A stretch of DNA of 64,000 nucleotides from Mugil cephalus (taxonomy: Eukaryota; Chordata; Actinopteri; Mugiliformes; Mugilidae). A program made the position numbers and the translations under genes. The stretch spans positions 5,877,501 to 5,941,500 of the forward strand of contig NC_061772.1 of the NCBI RefSeq assembly GCF_022458985.1. Direction: 5' to 3'. Under the pieces are notes generated by a model. The model was not told the DNA's origin. It ran no database searches and was given only the letters and a program-made list of their open reading frames with translations. Position 1 is the stretch's first letter, and each line of letters starts with the position of its first letter. This document shows positions 55,111 through 64,000 of the stretch, piece by piece.

Positions 55111-58100
55111 GCATACTCTAAATACAAAAAAAAAAAAAAAGATCTGTAATAGCTTATTACATTACTTATAGAAAGATGCTTCATATGTAATGCCGTATGT
55201 ATTCCCTACTTGTTTTCCTCTGACCGAAATGTTCAGACATAAAATTTAAAAAATGCTCTTCAGGGCTCCTCAGATGAAGGAATGTGACCTGGCGTGACCA
55301 GACTGTAAACCCTGCGTGTCATTTCTCAGTGTAGAACGTTGAATTCTTGCACTCATCCCTGAATCCCTGCTGTAATTAGAAACGTGCATTGTACTCCCAG
55401 AAAGGATGCTAGAGTTATTCTGAAAATTTGTAAACTACCGCCTTCACGTGTTGATACGTCTGCCAGGCGGGAGTACAAATGGAAACGTTTTGGGAGAAAT
55501 TGATATAAGAACTTTGTATACACATTGTTTTTCACAAAGAGTACTTAGAGTCCCGTTAGACCTGACCCCCCTGGGCTTAGTTCAGGTTCAGATCACTTGA
55601 GAGAAGACTCCTACAAGCATCCATCTAGCCTTGTTCTCTCTCCCTAGGTTCGGGTAAGCAAATCATGACAAAGCTAAACTGCACTATTCACAATCAGCCA
55701 TGTTGGTTAGTCAGAAATTTGCCGCGTTCCAAACCACAGACTGATGAAAGAATGGAACCTAATTGTATCACTTAATGAAGTCACTCAAGTGGCCATAGCT
55801 TGACATGGCGCTCTGCACGTCGGTCTTATGATGTTTGTAAAACTATGAGAGAAAAGCTAAACAGTGCATTCCAGATAGCAGGAAGCCATTCCAGCCAGGA
55901 GGATAATGGGATCATGTGTTTGTCAGGAAGATCCACAGATGAGTAATCAATGCTTTATGTGCCAGTGAAGCTAAACACATCAGGAAACAAAGCTGGAGCT
56001 GTCAAACAGCAGGACTTTCCATACCAAAAAGCACTATGAGCTAACCAGGAAATGGGAATACACAGGATGAAACTAAGCCAGAGTACACTGGAGAGCGCCA
56101 GTTCTCGAACTTGTAGATAAAGTGTAGTAGATTTTAGTTTTCTACACTCGAAAAAATGTGCTCGCTCCCTGATAGACCCAAATCTGAGAATTATAAATAG
56201 AGAGCTACCCCCAAAACAAAACACAAATGTGTAAATAGCTGCACAGATCCCATGCAGTTGTGAAGTGGTGCCAGGTTGACAGGTCCAGGACACCAGCAGT
56301 TTTTGGATACCCAGACTATCCAGCACATTCTCTACTTCCCATCTGAAGTGCTGGCTGGTTTCAGACGCCTCTTTACTTGGCTACTGGTGAATACCACAGT
56401 TTGTGGTAAAAATGTGCTGACTACTGCTGACACCACCGCTTTGGCCGGTCACATAGCTTGTGTCCACCACAAAGTCACAATGTATGTATGTTGTACATTT
56501 ATTGATAACCTATTTATTTTGAGGCCTACTTATTTGCGTTACATTTTAAATGTTTTGTGCGTATGTGTCAGTCTTATCCACTGACAAAATAATACCAAGT
56601 TACACGTTTTTAGTCGTGCTAGTAACAGTGTGTAGTGAGGAAGGCAGTGCTGGGTGATTATCTAGCCCTGGAAGAGCTAATACTTGGTGCAAGACCTGAT
56701 GCTGCAGACGTCCAATTCAAACGTGCATGCAGTTCCATTTGTGTTGTAATTGGTGCTTGCCACAGTGTGCACTGTTTATTATTATATTATTATAAGGGCC
56801 GCTCACAGCGAGCACAGTGCTTCTGTGGATGTTTCTTAAAGTCTCAGTGTGACTTTGAACTTTTTAGTTACAGGATACTAGATAAAGACTGGGCTGTAGC
56901 ATTGAGTCATTGATTATTCCCAAGGTGTGCCAAGCTACACAATAGCCCTCACTCAGCATTAGTTGCCTTCCTGACCCTTGCACAATGGGCAGACACAGCA
57001 GACAATTTGTTGTGAGCTGGAAAAAAAATTCTCACTTGAAGTTTAAAACCTTCTTTGTTTTCTTTTTTTGAATGCTAAAGTGGTGAACTAATAATCATCC
57101 TCAAAACAAGCTTCCATTTTGTTTTTGTGGCAGATTCCTGGTCTTCATAATGACCATGCCAAGCCTGGCGGACTTGTGCAGACAACATTCACACCAGACC
57201 CTTGTAGGCATGTAGACATGTCTGTCTCTTTCTGACACTTTCCAAATTCACAGCTCACTCTGAATGCGCTCCGCTAGCAAAGAAGATCAATGATAGAACA
57301 AATCCTCACGTAAGTGAGATAAATGTAGGACAAGGTTTGAGACACTTTATATCTTATTGGAAAGCTTTTACTAAGTTTTCAGTCTTCACTTAGCTGCTCA
57401 GCCATCAGTATTAGAGCCAGGGCGTCATTTATCTTTTATAGAATCGCTACTTCAGTCACTATTCATAAAAGTGCTTTGAAAATGTTTACATATTATATAA
57501 TGACATATTATATAATGCCATGTGTTATGAGTTTGGACATCACATTCAAAGTATGTCATAGAAAACATCCTCTGTTTTTGTTTTAGAACAACACCATAGG
57601 CTGTGGCCGGATGCCAAGTTTTTTTTCCTCATACTACAATTGTGTTCTTTCAATATGTCCTCCACTCAGAGGGTTAAGTCGTCCAGTCTGTGTCCAGTGG
57701 TGAGACATTTTCAGGATAAATGTCTCACTCGAATTGTTTTTTTGAAAGTTAAATGGTAACTGTACAGTTTTAAAGAAACCATGCACGTTAAAAGGGTCAC
57801 CATTCAGTAGTTTGTTGTGTATTTTTTTAACAGAAAAATGTAATAGTAACACATTGATTACAGAAAAAACAAGGTCATTTTACACATGTTGTGTTAACGC
57901 CAAACATTTGTGAGATCTGCATGTGAGGCTTAATGTGACAAAGGGCCTTTGTTGGCAAATGTATTCTTGTGAGTTCCGCAGGAAGCTCATTAAATCCCTC
58001 TGTGCTCATACACACTCTAACACGCACTTCACAAATTCACAATTACTCTTGGCACTACATTACCATATAGTCAGGAGAGGAACCAGATTTGTTGTGGTAT

Positions 58101-61100
58101 GAATGCTCTTACTAAGGGCAGAAGTGAGACCAAGACCTATGGTGAGTGCTGTGACTTAGCCAGCGCCCCACAAGGCGGTGGAGGAAGCACCTGTTTCACA
58201 GTCATTATCTGACTGAGCTCTGAAGGGTTCAGCACTATGACGCAGGGCACCCATTGTACAGATCCACAACCTCGGGACAGAGCTGTTTACACTGCACTTT
58301 CATGCATCACCACACGTGATCAGGAATATGTTTTGATGTTTTGTGTTTACTTTTTGAAAATAAACTTTAACGGTTGCCTTGTACAGATACAGAAAACAAC
58401 CTTATTACCTCAGCCGCTACAGGTAAAAATGCTACAGTAATGATATGATGATCAGAAGTGACATGAAAAAAAAAAGCAGCATCCAAACATTCAAATAATG
58501 TCATAAAACTTAATTCAAATACATACAGTACATGCTGTAAAAACACATTAAATGTATAGGGTATCAAAGTTTGGGTGGCCGCTTTGGGACTCTGGCGCCC
58601 CCGGTGGTCCTACAGCACAAAAGACACTGTCGTCACTCTCAGGGAACACGGCCAGCCTCCCACACATCTGACCCGGGGACACGGGAGGCCCTCACACTTG
58701 GAACTTTAGGTACCGGTTATTGTGCTCTGTTCCTTAGTACATAAGCAGTGCAGATCAGACGCAGGTGAAGTGCTGGAAGGTCCGATGCACATCTGCAGTC
58801 AGTCTAAGTTTGGAGGCCAGATATGACCTTTTAGCAGGAGGAGGCATCAAGGTCATTAGCTGTGTGGATAAAATCACCCAAAGCCCAACAGTGTGTCAGG
58901 GATCTCGCACAACTTATCATAGGTTAATACTGTATTTTGAAAATTTGTCAGAAATAGTCAACATATCAACTCATGCATGTCACTGATTTGCATCTACTTG
59001 TAGCAGTTGCTACAAAAATCATTTAAAAACAGGTCCACACTACCTGCTGGTGGGGGTCACTCACTGTATGTAGTAGTGCGTGTATGCGGGACGTATCGCT
59101 CACCAATCCTTTGTTTTTCAACTACTGTGTCAGGCAAACATTGTAAATGTTTGGTTTAATCACTGCTTATGCCTGAAGTCCTTCAGTCCTTTAGATGTTA
59201 CAGGCTAATGCTAAGTAGAACCAGAATTGGAGCAACTGGGCGCTGTTTATAACTCTTAAAGCTCTCTTATCTACCATCGAAAGTTAGAAAGTCAATCCCT
59301 AAATATTATTACTGTTGCTCATGCTTTTAACAGTACAATGGCAATTGCAACAGTTTCTGTTTATTTGATTTGAGAAACTGGGCTTTTATATTAATTGGAT
59401 TTTCTCTTAAAAGTACAGTGCTGACAGTCAGCCTGTGATTAATAGAGTAGTATACAAGGCGTGCTCATACATGGCCCGGTCCGGTGGTGTTTTCCAAAAT
59501 GTTTTAAGCTTTACGCAGCCGATCTTAACGCCGTAGTTGCTTCAGTTTTGACAGATCCCGTCACCGTAATGGGTGGATTTATTGAGTTATGATTGTTTTT
59601 TTATTGAAGCAGTTTCAGTATCAGCTTTATCACTCAAACCTTTTATTAAATAGTGCCGGGAAAATCCACAGACTTTCCTTGGATTCGGAAAGGGAACTTT
59701 TCTGTTCTTCTGGATGTTTCACATAAGGTCCTTCCACGAGATGTTATCCAACTCGTTTATGCTCGCAGCCACTATTAACCTACTTTTGACAAAATCAGAG
59801 TCACTATAAGGGTTGTGACGCTCGAGGTCTCGCTTGAAAGGATGAAGACCGGATGAATCCATCTGACAGTGGAATGATTTAAGCACAGGAATGCCTTAAT
59901 TCTCCAAGGGGTCCTTTTTATTTTCCCCTTTCTTCATTCCTGTTTCCAAATTGCATGCGGTGAATGGGTCGCATGTTTTCAATTTATGTTGTTATTTTGA
60001 AATAAAAGATTTGCCCCCAAGTGAACAAATCTCCCCGTGGTATGTCGGAGTGCAGTTGTCTTGGAGACTGTTGCTGGCCTGTGCATGACAGGAAAAAATA
60101 AAGGTTGAATACCTTTTTCATGTTCAATAAAAATGTCATTGTAGTATTTTGGTTCTGATGTTGCATTTCCTGCACATATGGCATTTGTGAAGTCAGACAT
60201 GTGTAGAGTTCTGTTTGCAATGTAGCTACGTGACTCTTTATTCCTCGCCTGACTAGACATTTTCTTTAATTTACTGTGGTCCATCATGGTCGACTAAAAA
60301 TATCTAGCTCTAAAGTGAACCATATGTGCCTCGTATTGCATAACGGATCAGCCAAAGGAGCCTGGAGTGTTGGTGACAGCGCGGGGAGAAGAGTTGAGGG
60401 TAGGAAGAAGAGGGGAGATGCCACCCCTGAATCTTCTGTTTCGGAGCTAAGCTGGGAGCAATAAATTACCCCCCCCCCCAGGCCACTGAATAGTATTGCG
60501 ATAACAGTACTATTATGGTCATTTTGTTGACAGATTTTTTTTGTAATCATCATTCTGACCTTGAGCCGAGGCTGTGCATGTTTGTGCGCCTGTTTTGCGC
60601 GTCAAGCCGCTCGACCGGAGCAGCCGTCTCTGGTTGTTTTGTCCGCCGCTCATCCTGCAGACCTTATAAAGCCGCGGTGCTGGACAGGCGACATGCCATT
60701 GACCTTCTCAACCCCGGCCAGCCCCTCTCTGGCCCCTGACACTTAGCTCCTCACTTACCGTCATTGTGTTGTCTTCCTGGCTTGCGACTCCTCCACATGA
60801 ATGGGGGAAGAACACGGTAGAGGGAAGAGGATGATGGAAGTACACGGTGTAGCGCACATCTGTCGCTGAAGTTTTCCTGACCACATTGTCTTGGCCGACG
60901 CTTTACATAAAGGCTCCATCTATAGTTCAGTCTGTTCAGTCTTCTCCGAAAGAAAGAAACACAGAAACACCTGCTCAAATATTTCTGATAATGTGGGTTC
61001 ACAGTTGTTTACATTTTTGTGTTGGATCTGTTAAGGGGGCTGCCCATAATCCTGCATCGTCTTTGCAATCACCTCTCAAAAGTCTTTGCATAAAATATTT

Positions 61101-61878
61101 TTTTGTCGTCGTCAGAGGAGTGTGGATGAAAATGTTTTCTATTCTTTCTGTCATTCAGTTTAGGTCATTCTCGGATCAGAAGAAACCACTTAGTCTACGC
61201 ACGTTGTATTTCTGTGCGGAGACAACGTGGAAGAACTCTGGTGTCTGATTTGATTTAAGTTTGTAACTCAACCAAATTCTGAAATAAATAAATCCCCCTT
61301 TTTGCAACTGAGCTCATTTGTGGTAACAGGAACTCTTTAAAGATTTTATGACTCTTCGAGGTCTGTTTGTATTTCCCTAAGTACAGGACTCTCAAATGTT
61401 GTGGTTATACTAAAAACTCTGTAAACCTTTTCCAGTCGTGATTCAGTTGTGTCACACCAGTGAAAAAACCCATCTGACTTTAAAGGGAGATGCCATTGTC
61501 TCTTTGTCCTGAGTCATCTGTAGTAATGGCCGCTGCTGCCTCAGTTATAGTTGGTCTGTCTTGTCATAGGGGGGGAATGTACGCTTGTCATATTCACCCG
61601 TAACCCCCTGTGTTGCCTGCTTTTTCTTGTGATTGGTGCCGCTCCTCAAGCGCTCCGCTGTGACGATGCCTAGCAGGTCAGACTGCATATCCAGTGTCGT
61701 GGGCTGAGTCGGTGAATAGTGCGGTCGGGAGTCAGTCATGCCAGGCGGTAGCACATGACGCGGTGCATAGGGCAGCAGTTTTGTCGGCTTTGACATCAAT
61801 GCTGCAAGTGTGTCCCAGAGTTCCTTTGTCACTTGACTGAGGTCTAATTTAGGAACGGGAGATGTCCTTTCTCTCTGG

Positions 61879-61920
61879 TGTGTGTGTATGTGTGTGTGTG
61901 TGTGTGTGTTTGTATATGTG
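61879..61920. repeat. TG microsatellite
   Basis: A TG-dinucleotide run interrupted by TATG and TTTG; a typical vertebrate microsatellite. Confidence 0.85.
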
Positions 61921-62000
61921 CTGTATAGAGACTATCTTTCTTGCATGTTGACCTTTGCACCTGTTGAGCTGCAGTGGATGCCTGTGCCATGCTATAGATG

Positions 62001-62030
62001 GATGTACAGTACATGGATGTACAGTACATG
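62001..62030. repeat. Two-copy 15-bp tandem with palindromic core
   Basis: GATGTACAGTACATG occurs twice, perfectly, head to tail; each unit contains the near-palindrome TGTACAGTACA. Confidence 0.85.
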
Positions 62031-63319
62031 AGTGTTCAGTACAGTTCAGAGAGTAGCACAGGAGAACACAAACACACTTCACACAGCTGTTTTTTCTGAA
62101 GTTATCTGACCTTTAGATTGATATTTCTAATAGAATTCTCCTTCTTAAACTTATCTTTATTAAGGTGATTAGTAAGTTAAAATATTTAACTGCAATGAAT
62201 GCATGATTTATACAGTTATCAAGCGACTGACAGTTTTTTAAACAACATGTTTTAAATGTACCTGTAAGAAATGCTCTCAACACTCTCATCAGCATGGAAG
62301 TAAATACGCTTGCTTTGTTCATATCATATTCAGAGCTAAGGGCTCTCTGCTATTCATTCAGGAGAAATTTACCATCACATTCATTTATTACAGCTGCATT
62401 CCTTTTTTTTGGCTAATCTTGGTCTAGTAGGACCATCCTCAGAAGTGTGACCATGTGTGTTTACTTTTACACTGAATTCTGTATTTGACTAAATTTCCCA
62501 AGTTTATACAAGAAGTCAAGCGTGTTTTCTTTACACATAGCTAGCTGCATTAAAAATGATAAAATGTACAAAGCAAACTGCAGCCATTTAAGAGATCCCC
62601 CCTACTTAGAAACAGAAAGGCAGGACAGACCAAGAAATCATCATCGTCATGAAAGTGTGTTTAAAGTCATATTAACGTCCGACATGTTGGATAAAAGAAG
62701 CCATAAATTTTTACTTTGACTTTCTCTCATTCGTTTCAAAGTTTGTATTGGGCCCAGCTGCAGTGTTGAACCCAGGCTATGTAGTTAGACAGCAATAGAT
62801 TGTACGTAAAATGATGTCGCAAGTCAGTCCCTGAATGCGGTGAAGTTTACTAAACACTATCTTTGAACCTGTGCCAGCCCTCAAGTGTCTCTCTGCAGAC
62901 CAACAGTCAAGATAACGGCGTAAAGGAAACACTCCTTTAATATCGTGGAAGTCAATTAATCTTTTCACCATTGTGTCTCCACGTGCTCTCTGCATGCCGC
63001 TGTGCCGCTCTCGCAGATGTATACAGTCCTGCGATTACACACAGAAATATAACACGGCCACACTCACAGGATGTTATATCTCCTGTGATCTTCTGAGCTA
63101 TGCAGTCCCAAATGTGTTTATCTCTTCGCTGACAACAATGAATGGCATAGTTGGAATAGTTTAGGACGGGATCACAGTTATCCGCACTTGTCCTTGGATC
63201 CTGTCTGGCCGGAGTGTGCATGCACACACGCACAAACACACCTCGCCACAAAGCAGGTTTAACAGATTTCCTGTGGACTATTGTATGAGCTGGAAGATGG
63301 TGGCATCCTGGGCCAAACC

Positions 63320-63435
63320 TCCAGTCAATCCCCCCCCCCTCGCTTTTTCCTCCCTTCCTCTCATAATCTCTATTTTCCTGCCCTCCTTCTCTTCCTCAAC
63401 TCCCTTCTCTCTCTCCTCTTATTTTTTTTTGTGCC
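63320..63435. repeat. Pyrimidine-rich low-complexity tract
   Basis: Over 100 nt of mostly C and T (poly-C, CCTTCCTC, TTCTCTTCC, poly-T). It explains the long plus-strand open frames nearby, which are Ser/Pro/Phe/Leu-rich and not convincing as protein. Confidence 0.8.
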
Positions 63436-64000
63436 CAAGAGACACTACCTTGCCAGTGTATTGGTCTTTGGCTGTACACAGATCCATCAATCCATCTGTT
63501 TTTGCCCTCACCCACGTCCTCCACAACCCAGCCTCTCCTCCTCCTCCATGTGTCCCGTTATCCCCTGTGTAACCCCTGAGGAGCAGTCTAAACACCCTTT
63601 TCAGAGCCAGGGCCAGGTGGGCCTCCAGCAAAACACAGAGAGACTAGACACAAACACTTGGCTCCCTCACCAGATGCCTGCCTCCCTCCCAAATGTTGGC
63701 ACTCTGTCATGTGCCACTTTTGTTTTGAGTGTTCTCAGACAATAATGCATCCATTTCTCAACACGGTGTGTTTATTATTGACTAGAAAAATTGGAAGTGT
63801 TTGTGTGAACATTGACAGCAGTCTAAGTGTCTAAGTCTCTGTAAAATAGTTTCATTGATAAACTGTATGTCTTACACAACACCATCTTGGAAAAAAAAAA
63901 AGATCGTGAAAAAAAAAAGAGGTTGTGTTTTTCTCCCCAATTCACAGATGTTTTCTGTCGTGATTTGAAATGACTCACGCGGTTGCTTTGAGATTTAAAA

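Larger units (their letters stand above)
47786..64000. other. sbf2: sbf2 intron 2 (open-ended, over 16 kb)
   Basis: AT-rich with a Tc1-like element at 54756-55110, poly-A near 55125, a palindromic AT stretch near 57490, poly-C near 60469, a TG microsatellite near 61880, a two-copy 15-bp tandem at 62001-62030, and a pyrimidine-rich tract near 63330-63430. Open frames of up to 154 codons here are low-complexity or repeat-derived. Confidence 0.7.

Noticed and set aside
63216..63745. Overlapping plus-strand frames of 118 and 154 codons
   Set aside because: They run through a pyrimidine-rich low-complexity tract, giving Ser/Pro/Phe/Leu strings with no domain.

Overview
The window looks like vertebrate nuclear DNA from a teleost fish, probably a percomorph-type genome; the species cannot be told from sequence alone. 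Evidence: multi-exon genes with GT-AG introns, the block irag1-lyve1-ampd3-adm-sbf2 (the counterpart of human 11p15.4), Tc1-like transposon debris, and the common fish repeat ending in GGCTCCAGCC plus an ATGG-rich tail. There is no prokaryotic, organellar or viral content.

Left third (1-14.3 kb, plus strand). irag1 (MRVI1) has 19 coding exons in frame from 1778 to 11005, ending in a tail-anchor membrane segment; its 5' end lies outside the window or in the unresolved first 1.8 kb. lyve1 follows in tandem as a complete six-exon gene (12516-14243): signal peptide, Link domain, Ser/Thr-rich stalk, membrane segment, acidic tail.

Middle (14.3-32 kb, minus strand). ampd3 converges on lyve1 and is complete: 14 coding exons, 760 residues from the internal Met, plus an upstream alternative first coding exon at 24114-24135 that splices in frame, and a candidate non-coding first exon near 23620 behind CCAAT and X-box-like motifs. 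About 5.3 kb of repeat-rich DNA follows, then adm (adrenomedullin), complete with a TATA box, a non-coding exon 1 and three coding exons.

Right half (32-64 kb). Only the first two coding exons of sbf2 (MTMR13) are present on the plus strand, at 35375-35429 and 47700-47785. They are separated by a 12.3-kb intron and followed by more than 16 kb of intron 2 with no recognisable exon.

The genes form an evolutionary neighbourhood rather than a pathway, though four have vascular or blood links in mammals: irag1 (cGMP-dependent Ca2+ release control), lyve1 (lymphatic hyaluronan receptor), adm (vasodilator and lymphangiogenic peptide), ampd3 (erythrocyte AMP deaminase). I see no wholly new system. 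The best leads are the ampd3 alternative 5' exons, paired loss of the third Link disulfide in lyve1, a missing amidation glycine after PAMP in adm, a TTAA-flanked MITE in irag1, and a near-perfect 67-nt hairpin between ampd3 and adm. All coordinates were read by eye and joined by reading-frame continuity and similarity to remembered mammalian proteins; no alignment was run.
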